From Massospora cicadina (taxonomy: Eukaryota; Entomophthoromycota; Entomophthoromycetes; Entomophthorales; Entomophthoraceae), in NCBI GenBank assembly GCA_022478985.1, contig JAKSZP010014863.1:1-64000 (forward strand): a stretch of 64,000 nt of DNA. Reading direction: 5' to 3'. Positions 53,744 to 63,910 of this stretch are shown in pieces. Positions within the stretch are counted from its first letter, which is position 1, and each line of letters starts with the position of its first letter. Position numbers and translations under genes: made by a program. The notes under the pieces were generated by a model. That model had not been told where the DNA came from, did not search any database, and saw nothing but the letters and a program-made list of their open reading frames with translations.

Positions 53744-55631
53744 ATGGGGGTCTCCTTCACAATAAGAACGTTAAACTTCACTAGATTCATGATCTTACCA
53801 TCATGAGAAGACCATGTTTTTATTAAATAATTTACCTGTGGACATCCTGGACATTCAGGAAACCCACTGTCCACATGGTGCTGAGGACACATGGGCAACC
53901 ATGCTCCTCCCCTACCTTTCTTTTTTGCGCCGCACTGTGGGGTGCTTATACATACAATCCATAGTTTTAAATTTTCTATCTAAATATTTGTATCTCAATG
54001 GTCGTGTGCTTGTCATGTCCTTTTCATGAGACAATGAAGTGCACGCTATTGTTAATGTTTATGCCCCCACCTGTGTACGGATCGCTGGGATTTCCTCTCA
54101 GCTGTAACTTTTTCTCCAACTTCCACCTGATCCATTTGTGGTGGGTGACATGATTTGCTGGACCAACCCAACCACAGACCGCTGTCCCTTGTCACCTACA
54201 CCCCCTGAAGAGGCACATCAAACTCTGCGTCCTAAAAGCCACCTTGGGGCTTTTGATACCCTCCCCAAGCATGCGCCGTTGCTGCCCAACATGTCCTGTC
54301 CCTATATGCACAACGGTCAGCTGAGGTCTATGTCCTGCATTGCATCATTCTTGCCCCATTGAGCTTTTGCACCCAGATTAGTCACTTTACAATGATAAAA
54401 AATGATTTCTTTAATCACAGGATTGTGTCAGTATCCTTCACTTTATCAAGCCTTTCATCACAAGCGCTGAAACGGTGCAAACTTTGCCCAGCCAATATTA
54501 CAATGCCCATGTTTTCAGCATGGGTGGACACCAAAACTTTGGTACCAGAGTTCGCCTCACCATTCTATGCTGATCCACTTTCTACCTGGTCAGCCTTCAA
54601 AGCAAACATTATCCTTCAGGCAGGCCATATCTCATCTTAACACTCTCAGGCTGCCTCTGCGGTCATTAAGTGCATGCTAGTGGAAGTGGAACACATGGTG
54701 TCTAATTTCCCTGCTTCAGGGTACATCCTAGCTTAGGGTCATAAGTGTGCAGAAGTATCTGCTCATCTCAACATACTGGTGAGACAACATAAACATCACA
54801 TTTGTGTTCAGTACAAGGCAAAAAATATAACAGCTGGTGACACGTGCTCCACCTATTTTTTCCAAAAATTCTTCATGCCATGACAGAGCTTAGCCTGCTC
54901 ACAGGTGAGGCGACCAGACAACTCCGTCACAGACGCTCCAGCCAACGTGGCAGTCAAAGTTCAAAACTTTTACTTCAAGTTGTATAAGTCTGAACCAGTC
55001 AAACCTGCCATAATTGATGAGTTTCTCAATGGCGAACATATCCGTACAACATCTCCCGCTACCCAGGGTTATTTAATTTAATTACAAATGACAAACTCTG
55101 GTATGCCATTTGCATTGCACCGCACAGGAAGTGCTCGGCTCCAGATGGGATTTCATATGAGTTCTACAAAAAATACTTTAAGTATTTCTCCTCACTAATC
55201 TTTACCTCAGAGAACAAATGTCTTTTTAGAAAAGCGCCTCCTTCCTGGAAGCCAGGAGTTGTACAAAATAACGCTGTATAAAAAAGGGGATAATCTTTAC
55301 TTGGCCAACTGGCGCCTCATATTACTTATTAATACAGATACTAAGCTATTTTCTAATTTTATGGCCAGCCGCTTAGGGGAAGTTGCCTCTGAAGTAATTT
55401 TTTCTGAGCAGTTTGGTTTTATCCCCAAGCAGTCAATAAGGTACAACATTCACACCGTGGTCAATGTCTGCAATCTACAGCTACTGGGGCGCTTGCGTTC
55501 TTAGACCAACAAAAAACTTATGATAGGGTCAACTGAGATTACCTCTAAGCCTGCCTTCACGAATTCCACCTCCCCCAGTTCACAAATTGGGTGATAATGC
55601 TTACAGAATCTGCCACAATGGCTGTTCGTGG
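53744..55631 (+). pseudogene. LINE ORF2 (H), endonuclease and RT start, truncated
   Basis: Begins MGVSFT, with VDILDIQETHCPHG (about 53832), VNVYAPTC (54052) and VVGDMICW (54137, the Asn-Cys of the endonuclease changed). RT: FYKKYFKYF (55162), KKGDNLYLANWRLILLINT (55280) and GFIPKQSIRYN (55430). It ends before the catalytic FADD because M is inserted there. Many stops. Confidence 0.78.
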
Positions 55632-55968
55632 TGTCAAGAGAGTAGCTATAGCTCTCCAAAAACAGCGTGGTGGTTCTCAGTGAACATGACCAACGCAAGG
55701 GGCCAGATAGTCATTGTTATAATAATAAAAATAGCCCAGCAGAGGAAGCTGGAGCTAAGATGACATAGGGCGAGGGTGTTGAGCGCATTAAAAATAGTAA
55801 ATTCAAGTAAGCTTCAGAACTTGTCAGTGGCCCAAAGTGCTGTTCCTAACCAAGTTTGATACAGGGGTAGAGTGCACTGGTGACCAGGCTTGGTGGGAAC
55901 CTGGTAGGACCAGCGGTGTATCTGAGGCTGTGATGATTTTAACTAGTAAAATTGGCTATTACGTTGTA
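55632..55968 (-). repeat. 3' LTR of chromovirus M
   Basis: Starts TGTCAAGAGAGTAGCTATAG on + and aligns along its length with 62059-62398, with many substitutions. The inner end is diverged (ACGTTGTA against ACGTCACA), so 55968 is approximate. Confidence 0.8.
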
Positions 55969-57300
55969 AGACCTTCTCTAAGAGGTCTGCACACAGTTGC
56001 ACCCAAGTCCACATATGGAAAAACTTAAAACGAAAATGGGGTTTATTTGGGAAGACAACCAACGAGAAACGTTAGTCTCAAGAAAAGATACTTAAACCAT
56101 CTCAGGGAAATTTTAGATCAGTAGAAGTGGTATCAAGCCTTGGTGCACCAATAGGCGCATACTTCCATCTGAAAGGGTTACATATTTTGAAATCAATTTT
56201 ATTTGATTAATCAACAGAAGATGAATCTGACCCAAGCTCACACTTTCATAAATGGAACATTTTTTGAACCCCCTGTCATGATTTTAACCAGATGGAATCC
56301 TCCAATGATTTATCAATATTTGGGATGATATGGCCAATCCTGGCAGAATGGTTTATTGACTGAATTTTGTATTATTTGGTTCGATTTCTGGTTAGTTGCT
56401 CCCCAATTTGGGTTGAGCAAAAATTAGTATTCCACTGAGTTTGGTATTTAGGTTCGAGTGAGGCCAATTGGTGGCCCCAAATTAATAGAAGGATCATCAG
56501 CAACTAATAGCTGAGGATGATCCTATCTGTCAGCAGAATCAGTGGTTGACGCCAATGGCTATTTGTGGTCCGTTGTGGGATTTCTGGTGGAAAGCTGATG
56601 TATTCACTTATCCATGAAATCGCTGTCTGATAATCTGATGTTGGTGGATCCAACAATTATGAGCTCAAGGTGGCTGAAGTTGTTTCCGGTGCCTCATTTA
56701 TTAAGAAGTGATGTCAGCGAGATGCTGAGATATTCCAAGTCAAAGAAAGCAACTGAAGTGGTTTCCAGTGCAATTATATCAACTCAAAGGTTGAATACAA
56801 ATTTGACAATTAATTAGATTGATTATTTATAAGGTTCACTGGTGACTTAAGGCCGAAGGATGAACCAAAACTAATTTGGACATTGGGAAGGACAGCGCAA
56901 GAGGGTCGATGCCAGGGAAGAGAATGGTGTAGTAGTAGAAGAAGAAGAGTGGTTGGCTGGATGAACCAGCGGAAGAGCTGTTAGGTCAGCAATGGGCGCA
57001 GTAGCCCTTTTGTACATAGTATAAATACCTGGCGCTTCCCTCTCAATAAATATCTCCCTTTGCCTAATCTACCTTTTGTTATAAGTTTATTATTTATTTC
57101 GTTGGCTGTAGTTTAGGTTAAAGGGGATCCCTGAAATGGCACGGGTGACATGCCATGGGGTTAGCCAGCGCTGCTAGCCCTGACGCCTAAGATAAAACGG
57201 CAAGGGCTGACCAGTCTTCATACTGGTTAGCCTTCCAACTAGCAGAGCCCATAGTCGAATTTCTGACACCCTTCATTCCACAATTAGGTGAATTGTCTCA
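55969..57300. other. non-coding 3' region of chromovirus M
   Basis: No conserved motif on the sense strand. The plus strand has a 67-codon open frame (56614-56817) I cannot identify. Near 57020-57055, TATAAATACC followed 20 bp on by CTCAATAAATA resembles an LTR promoter and polyadenylation pair in plus orientation, possibly an old solo LTR. No ends or TSD were found for it. Confidence 0.4.
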
Positions 57301-57621
57301 TCATCATTTAGTAAAAACTCGTTTGTTTTAGCCCTAGAGCTGAAACAGGGGGCTGGGCTTTTGGCACCTCACTTGTACCAACCCAGGCGTACCTATATTG
57401 TACCCAGCGTTGATCCAAGGTAACCTTGAGATCAGGAAAGTCCTGAAGCTTCACCTTCTGGATCTCCTGCCACCCAGCCTTGTTCCTGCTGTTGGTACCC
57501 TCTATATAGTCATGTAAACATGACATTACCCTCTCCTCTTTTTGGGCTCCACTCCCCCTCCAGGGTCATTCACTAAGGAAAAGATTTTGTGGGCCAGGGC
57601 CAACTTCATGGCAGCAATTAC

Positions 57622-57830
57622 TTAGTTACACTTCGATCCTGCAGCCTTAAGGAAATGCTTGTGGAATGCTGCAATTAGTTCTTGAGCATGGGTGCAATTG
57701 TGCACTGGGACCTAACTGTTATCCTCTGCATCAAATCCATTCCATGATACAAAACTTGAGTCTTCTTCTTACCCAACAAGAGACTACAATCTCCTCTTCT
57801 TCCCATTCTGGCGCCCCATCCATAATATAA
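57622..57830 (-). pseudogene. chromodomain of chromovirus M
   Basis: Directly after the integrase, the sense strand reads APEWEEEEIVVSCWVRRRLK, then EW, then after a one-base frame change FDAEDNS, a TAG where the fold has Trp, and HAQELIAAFHKHF. This matches the chromodomain pattern of EWEVE-I, an aromatic near RRL-Y, W-EDN-WEP, and A-ELI-FH. Chromodomains direct integration to modified chromatin. A stop replaces the key Trp, so it is dead. Confidence 0.8.
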
Positions 57831-58360
57831 GCCTTGGGAGTCTCTGAAGGGGGCCTTTAACAGTGTGAGCTTTCTTTCATGGAATACTGAAAAGATTCGA
57901 TATGAAGGGGGATGATCCAAATGGTATGAGGCGTGGCCCATCTTTTTGACAACGCGGTATGCCTCAATCCTCTTTGGTCACAGTTTTTTGCATGGTTGCT
58001 TGATTGGAATGTTTTAACATTCAGCATCACGAGATCCCTTTCCTTGTACGCAGGTCCCACTCATCCCTTATCATCAGCATGCTCCTTGTAAGCCTGCATG
58101 GCCGCATCTAAATTCGCGCTCACCCCTTGGTGTACTTTCTTAATAATTTTTGCAAAGTCCACCACCACTTCAACCTTGTATCCACAACTGGGCTCCATGT
58201 TGTAGGCTGAATTGAAGCCATAGTTGGCAATGGAGGGGTAACAACCAATTGATGCATGTTGTGCGTTGATATAACTGAATTGGGCCATGGGGAGATGGGA
58301 AACCCAATCTGAGTGATCTGCAGATGGTTAACACCGCAAGAACTGTTTGAGGCATTAGTT
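57831..58360 (-). pseudogene. integrase C-terminal half of M
   Basis: Reads DHSDWVSHLPMAQFSYINAQ, HASIGCYPSIANYGFN, FAKIIKKVHQGVSANLDAAM and then AYKERDLVMLNVK, all typical of the segment after the catalytic Glu in Ty3 integrases. It is separated from the core by the SINE, and the frame continues across the SINE site. Confidence 0.8.
58343..58360 (+). repeat. TSD of SINE, left copy
   Basis: CTGTTTGAGGCATTAGTT, 18 bp, exact repeat at 58640-58657. Confidence 0.95.
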
Positions 58361-58639
58361 TTAAATTTTTATTCGAGGTGGGCTGACCTGGGGACAATAC
58401 CACACCGATTAGGGAAGTGAAGAAAATAGGAAAGGAGGATAAAACCTGAAAACCTCCATGCGCGGCGTATGATAGGCCAGGAACTCCATGGACCGCCTTT
58501 GCTATTCGCTATCTCAGTTTGGGGCATTGGCGCGCAAAACCAACACAGTCAAAATTGTCCCCTACCCAAAGTCCATTACCGGGATCAAACTTGGGAGGCA
58601 GTGGTAGAGGGTCCATAATCTACCACTGGGGTATCCTCC
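58361..58639 (-). mobile_element. tRNA-derived SINE with LINE-like 3' end
   Basis: A 279-bp insert flanked by a perfect 18-bp TSD inside the integrase gene of M. The sense strand starts GGGAGGATACCCCAGTGGTA; TACCCCAGTGGTAGA (58619-58633) fits an A box. AGTTTGATCCC (58581-58591) fits a B box with one CpG-type change. A unique body of about 180 bp follows, then TGTCCCCAGGTCAGCCCACC (58377-58396) and an AATAAAAATTTAA tail, like the tails of the LINEs and J elements. It would be transcribed by RNA polymerase III and copied by a LINE RT. Confidence 0.85.
58619..58633 (-). promoter_or_regulatory. RNA polymerase III A box of SINE
   Basis: TACCCCAGTGGTAGA near the SINE 5' end. It pairs with the B-box-like AGTTTGATCCC at 58581-58591. 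Confidence 0.65.
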
Positions 58640-58657
58640 CTGTTTGAGGCATTAGTT
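58640..58657 (+). repeat. TSD of SINE, right copy
   Basis: Exact 18-bp partner of 58343-58360. Confidence 0.95.
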
Positions 58658-59400
58658 CACTCGTTCTGTATGCCCATCTGATTGGGGGTGATAGGCAGTT
58701 GAATGACAGGGACGGATTTGCAGAGTCTTACACAACTTTTCTTAAATGACAGAGGTAAATGGGGCCCCCTATCGCTAATAATTTCTAGAGGGACCCCGTG
58801 AAGAGCAAACACATTAGTAATAAACAGCCTACCCATCTCAGCTGTGGTGACTGTGGTTCTGCAAGGGATAAAGTGGGCGAACTTTGTTAAACGGTCCTCC
58901 ACCACCATGATAGCATCATAGCCATCAGATATAGGAAATTCAACATAAAATCAACTGATAGGGAAGTCCAAGGCCCGTCAGCCTTTTGAACTGGTTTAAC
59001 AACCCCGCTAAAGGCTGTTGATTCATTTCATTAATTGAAGACATGGCATTCATTACAATATCTGCCTACCTGAGTGGCTAATCTCTTTCAATCGTAAGTG
59101 CAGCGGATAAGCTCAAGGGTCTTCAACTTCCCAGGATGACCAACGGTAATTCCGTTATGATGGTCCTAGATGTTTCCAGGAAAAGTGGTCCATCAGGGAC
59201 CCACAGGCGCCCCTGAAACCACACCATCTCATCCTTTACATGATAACCTCTGGTAAATTCCTCTTGATTCAATGCACCCTTAGCAAGGACCATAGTATAT
59301 TTGGCTGACAAAGGCTGAGAAAGTACTACCTTTCTGAACATACCATATTCCCTCCACACCTTCATGAGGAGCGAGCGCTGGCCCATTGGCCAAGGGAAAA
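58640..59400 (-). pseudogene. integrase N-terminal half and core of M
   Basis: A 59386-59123 frame (KVWREYGMFRKVV, GRLWVPDGPL) is the segment before the zinc-binding domain. The core shows VVEDRLTKFAHFIPCR and VFALHGVPLEIISDRGP (second catalytic Asp) in 58908-58657. The usual region between them, with the His-His-Cys-Cys site, is broken by stops near 58980-59100. Confidence 0.78.
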
Positions 59401-59734
59401 AAGATGAGACACAATATTACCCAGTGGAATCATTAAATGGGTATCATGCACCTCCACCTCCTTTGAATTGGGAGCTAGTGCAGGGTTATGGCTCAAAGCA
59501 TCCGTCAAACCATTCGCCTTTCCATTTGTAAACTCATAAGAAAACGCAAATTGGGCAAGGGTCTCATGCCAGCTGGTTTGCTGTGGGGTTAAGACATGAG
59601 GTGCGCGTAGTACAGTAAGTCACGGTGATCTGTACTTATGCGGAAGGGTTGGGAAGAGCCATGAAATTGATGACGCCAATAAGTCAGTGTATAACCACTG
59701 CTAGTAACTCTTTATCATATATGGCGTAGTTTAA

Positions 59735-60034
59735 CTATGGTAGAGACATCTTCCTAGAAAAATATCCCACTAGATGCTCTATTCCATCTTCACCTACTTT
59801 TAATAGGGCTGCCGCTATGGTGAAGTTGGAGGCATCTGAAGCAAAAATAAACTCTTTATTGAGGTCAATATGGCAAAGAACAGAAGTGGACAGCAAAGTA
59901 CACTTTACTGCTTGGAAGGCATCCTGCAAAGTTGGGGACCACTGGAGAACTTTTGCCCCACTCGCCTTATACAAGGGCGCCGCCACTTCAGAAAGATTTG
60001 ATGTGAGTTTCTTAATGAATGTACACGTCCACAA
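59735..60034 (-). pseudogene. RNase H start of chromovirus M
   Basis: Open for 99 codons: FIKKLTSNLSEVAAPLYKAS, WSPTLQDAFQAVKCTLLSTS, then EFIFASDASNFTIAAALLK with the RNase H Asp of SDAS, ending GYFSRKM. Role: removal of RNA from the hybrid. The C-terminal remainder (59400-59735) is scrambled by stops. Confidence 0.78.
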
Positions 60035-60880
60035 AAAAACTCCTCAATTCCTTAACCAAAGTTGGAGTGGGCCACTCACAAATTGCTTTTGACTTGTCTG
60101 GAGTTATCATGTGCCCTTGGTCAAACATGACGTTGCCCAGAAAGGTGACCTGGGACTTAAAGAACTCACATTTACCGATTTTCAGCATAAGGTTGTCAGC
60201 CCTAAAACGCTCCACCACCTGCTGAAGGTGTACTGCATAGAACTCATTGCAGGGGAAAATACCAAAATATCATCCATATAAGCTACCTCACATACCCCTA
60301 GCAGGTCCTTCAAAGCCGCATCAATATGACGTTGAAAGATATCATGGGCAAATTTAAGTCCAAAGGACATAACCCGAAAATTGGAAGATTCCTTTTCTGG
60401 TATGGAATGCAGTTAACCACTCCTGGCCCTTCTTGATAAGTATCTGATTGAACGCGTTTAAACAATTATCTTAGAGAAAACTTGCGCCTTCTCCACATAA
60501 CGTGCAATTTTTGAGTCCAGGGGGATAGGATGTAAGTCTGGTATGGTGACGTTGTTAAGATTCCCATAGTCTAAGCATGGGCGTAGGGTACCATCAGCCT
60601 TCTCAACAAAGAGAAGTGGGGAACACTAAGGGAGGTTCCCTGAAAAATAGCACCTTTGGCTAACTGCTCCTTAACCCACACATCTAAAGCCGCTTCCTCA
60701 TAAACAGTCAATGGGTAAATTGGGGAAGATATACGCACCAGATCCACAGTGGGCTTAAACTCAAAATCAAACTCTGAATGATCAGGTAGTGCATTAGCTG
60801 AAGCCGCATCAAACGAAGATTCCAACCCCTCCAAACAGGAAGGTAGGGGAACCTCCACTGAGGGCCTCAGCAACGGGGCA
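60012..60880 (-). pseudogene. reverse transcriptase of chromovirus M
   Basis: From the protease-RT linker (DVWVKEQLAKGAIFQ near 60680) through FGLKFAHDIFQRHIDAALKD to the catalytic YMDD (60269-60280), then LKIGKCEFFKSQVTFLGNVM and ICEWPTPTLVKELRSFFVDV. The motif order is that of Ty3 RTs and the active-site Asp pair is kept. Several frame changes (about 60590, 60380, 60240) break it. Confidence 0.85.
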
Positions 60881-61030
60881 AGGCTGAGAGTGTAAATATT
60901 GGGCCAGTGGGAAAATCGCCTTGAAAGTTGGCTTCAGCCAAAGGAATAACCAACTTGTGACCATTCTTCAAAGTTAGGGATAGGGTATATTCTTTCAAGT
61001 TAGTCCTGACGTCAAACTTTCTCCACCACT

Positions 61031-61309
61031 CTAAACCAAAAAGATGGGGTCCAAGAGGTTTTTGAAAGCAGGGAAGTAATCAGACAAATGATATGTGCCA
61101 ACTTGATAGTCCACTAACCCCATAATTTTCAGCGTGGGAATAACTTGGGAAGCCCCTCCTCTAACCATACCACCAGACAAGTAACTCAGCTCAAGGTAGT
61201 CGGCTAGGTTTTGGTCCATAAAATTCTTTGAGGCTCCAGTATCCACTAAAATAGTGCTGATTTTCCCTAAAGGGGATGAAAGGGTAGCTGTCAGTAGAAA
61301 ATAACCCAA
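61031..61309 (-). pseudogene. aspartic protease of chromovirus M
   Basis: Reads SSPLGKISTILVDTGASKNF with the DTGA catalytic motif about 25 residues in, then Leu/Gly-rich strands and a late YHLSDYFPAF block. It is the particle-maturation protease, lying upstream of RT as in other Ty3 elements. The open length is 92 codons. Confidence 0.8.
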
Positions 61310-61367
61310 TGGTCTTTATTTATAGCAGAAAAAGCCAACACTTCACTACTAAATGCTTATTCAGGGT

Positions 61368-61760
61368 CTAATTTCCCCCAGGATGTATATTTGCATCAAA
61401 GAATGGAGAGGGATATTTGGCCACCCTTACTGCTGAGGCCACATATCCCATTATACCTTCAGCAACTGCATAAACATTTTTGTATTGCAACTGTAACACA
61501 TTCTTCTCCTCTTGGGTTTTGCGGATCATTGTTGTGGTCAAGCGAGGGTTTTCTGGGGTGATTTGATACACTGAAATGGAGTCCATATCTGAGCCATATG
61601 GGAAGAGACATGACTTGGTAGTATATATGGAAACTTTGTTTAAAAACGCGTTTTGGAACATGAATGACCCTATCCCCATTTTGACAACGGGTTGTATGAC
61701 GTTATCTAAGGCCAACACCATCAGGCTTTCACTGATGATCCTGCCAGTACCATCAAACAT
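61368..61760 (-). CDS. unknown 130-codon ORF in the gag position of M
   Basis: Open frame MFDGTGRIISESLMVLALDN to the stop at 61368, about 50 bp before the protease frame. An upstream ATG at about 61789 could add some ten residues with one frame change. There is no zinc knuckle or gag-like helix pattern. One or two open runs this long are expected by chance in the window, so its openness is not proof. It may be a gag remnant, a captured sequence or noise. Confidence 0.3.
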   Translation of the reverse strand: MFDGTGRIISESLMVLALDNVIQPVVKMGIGSFMFQNAFLNKVSIYTTKSCLFPYGSDMDSISVYQITPENPRLTTTMIRKTQEEKNVLQLQYKNVYAVAEGIMGYVASAVRVAKYPSPFFDANIHPGGN

Positions 61761-62058
61761 GGTGCCAAAGGAAAAACAATTTTTGTGTCCATTTTATTAA
61801 ATTTGATGTAAAGTCAGTGAATCATGACTCTCAGATCACAAAGTGACTGTATCTACCAGGTATGGGCAAGAAGGGTGAGTACCTTCCAGCCAGAGGTAGT
61901 GAGAATAACGCCAGACTGCTCCAACCCTCAGCAAAATGCAAAAACAGTGGTGATCCCCACCACAGCCATGGCCACCAGCTGGTGCACACCGTTTTCACTT
62001 TGCAAAAGTCCCACACAGAAAAGTTCGTGCATGTAAAGATAAGTGGTTGGTTGTCTAA

Positions 62059-62398
62059 TGTCAAGACAGTATCTATAACTCTCCAAAAACCAGCGTGGTG
62101 GTGCTCAGTGCACAGGACCAACGCAAAGGACCAAATAGTCATAGTTATAATAATAAAAATAGTCCAGAAGAGGAATCTGGAGCTAAGAAGACATAGGGCA
62201 AGGGCGTTGAGCGCTTTGAAATTAATAATAATTTAAGCAAGCTTCAACACTTGGAAGTGGCCTAAAGGGCTGTTTCTAACCAAGTTTGATACTGAGGTAA
62301 TATGCACTGGTGACCAGTTTTATAGCGAACCTGATAGGACCAGTGGTGTACCTGAGGCTGTTTTGATTTTAACTAAAAATAATCGCATAAACGTCACA
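62059..62398 (-). repeat. 5' LTR of chromovirus M
   Basis: About 340 bp, starting TGTCAAGACAGTATC and ending CGTCACA on +. On the sense strand it carries GCTATAAAACTGG (complement of about 62315-62326), a TATA box fitting transcription toward the coding region. Confidence 0.8.
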
Positions 62399-62659
62399 AG
62401 ACAAATTTACTTTTCTCTCTCGTTGCAAACACTTTTGCAACATATTCAATTCAAGTCTAGGTAAGTTTAATAATCTCGTCAAGGAGATTATTGTGCACCC
62501 AATGTTGGGTAGCAATTGGGCGAGCAAAGTTAAGGGCACAGGTTTAGGACCCACATAAACAAAGTTTCATAAACGCCCCAGCAAAACTGGTGACCTAGAT
62601 AAAATTAATAGTATAAGACCAGCGTTTACCACTTCCCCAGAATTTTTGGCCTGGAAAGC

Positions 62660-63850
62660 GCGCTGCAACCAGTTCATCAATATGACACACTCCCAACCAC
62701 TATTGTCAGTGGAATACTGGGTGCATGTCTTCCTGGATATACAACAAATGGCGCTTTGGGAGAAAGTTTTGTGGAGATGTACACAAACAATACCCAAACG
62801 CAGTGTATGTTGCAACACACTCCATGCCTTGAAGTTGGCTGGATTTTGGATTTGAAAACAAAAATGTTGCATACAAAGCCACAAAAGTGCGAGTGGTGGT
62901 GAACCTCCCAGATGGTCAATGGGTAGTTGAAACGAAGCGCACTCACTGGACTAAATCAAACCAAATTTTCGTAACCTTTGACTTCCTACCTACTACAGTC
63001 AAGCGCACCATACTGTAGCACCACCTGAAGGCTGGGCTCGCTAATTATGGGGAAAATCCAATCCTTTGAGATTCAGTGCTTTGCGCTCATGGCGGACCTG
63101 TGCACAGGCAAAGAAATTGCTGTTCTCACCCCATCAGTGGGGATAGTGGAAGATTTGACCCAAATCCCTCACATTGCTTTTGTGGAAATTAATGGGCAAG
63201 ACTCCCACCCATTCAGGGTCACCATGGATAGTGCGCATCCTATCTGCACTTTCTGTCACACTTTTGGCCACAAGGCCCATAACTGCCCCACCAAGGAGGG
63301 CATTACTCAAACCAAAATAATCCCAGAAGCAATGTGTGGTGCAGACGCCCACTATGAACTGGCAGTAGACACTAATGCAGCCTTCCCGTGGGGCGCTACT
63401 GGGTGTTACATTAAAGTGAAACCTGTATCCCCGCAGGAGTGTAAGAAGGCCAAGCAGGCTTGCAAAGTGGTGGCGGCCAAGAAGGCAGCCAAGACTGCAT
63501 CCATGATCCTGCCTACACAGCTCCAGGAGGACATCGAGTCATTTGCTGTGAAAGTGGTTTGCAAATCCTTCCACCAATCAGATTGAGCCACCCAAGCTGA
63601 AGACCCGATGGGTGAGTTGGTTTCACATGGCCAATGCTACCAAGCATCGATTGAATTCAAGTTGCTAACCAATAATCCTGCTGAAATTCCACCATCATGC
63701 AATGGTGCACTGCAGGTGAACATAATGCCAAAAATTCGTCCCACAGTGGGGAAAAGTCAGAAGGCAAAAGCCAACGCAAACCCCACTGCAAAAGCTTCAC
63801 ATACTGAACCTTACTCCACAGCACAGAATACCGACGCTGCCAAACAGTGA
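62660..63850 (+). pseudogene. LINE ORF1 (I), start codon lost
   Basis: Homologous to ORF1 of C. The ATG position reads GCG (GCGCTGCAACCAGTTCATC). A 179-codon open block (63047-63586) holds LCTGKEIAVLTPSVGIVEDL, the intact knuckle CTFCHTFGHKAHNCP (about 63246-63290) and ECKKAKQACKVVAAKKAAKT. The stop TGA at 63848 matches C's stop. Frame changes occur at about 62760 and 63045, and a TGA at 63584. Confidence 0.82.
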
Positions 63851-63910
63851 TGTGCTGAGAACAAGGAGGCTGAAGGGCATGGGTTCCCTTCCCCTCGCAC
63901 CTAAGGTGAG

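Larger units (their letters stand above)
52275..55631 (+). mobile_element. LINE copy H, 5' two-thirds, cut by chromovirus M
   Basis: A B-family LINE in plus orientation. The start is approximate (CACTATTTGCAACTGATCAA near 52290 corresponds to the family GTTGCAA...TTGCAA start). ORF1 and the endonuclease and RT fingers of ORF2 are present. It stops abruptly after ATGGCTGTTCGTGG, where B continues with the next RT motif, at the first base of the M LTR. The missing 3' third is not found right of M inside the window. Confidence 0.85.
55632..62398 (-). mobile_element. Ty3 chromovirus M, degenerate
   Basis: A 6.77-kb LTR element in minus orientation. LTRs of about 337-340 bp lie at both ends (TGT...ACA). 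Sense order: 5' LTR, an unknown ORF, protease, RT, RNase H, integrase, chromodomain, then 1.6 kb of non-coding DNA and the 3' LTR. This is the pol order of Ty3 with the chromodomain that defines chromoviruses. No gag with a knuckle was found. No 5-bp TSD matches (CGTGG on the left, AGACA on the right). Heavily mutated, with a SINE inserted in its integrase. Confidence 0.85.

Noticed and set aside
57020..57260. Solo LTR in plus orientation within M
   Set aside because: TATAAATA and AATAAATA are well spaced, but I could not find TG/CA ends with a 5-bp duplication, so only the signature is noted.
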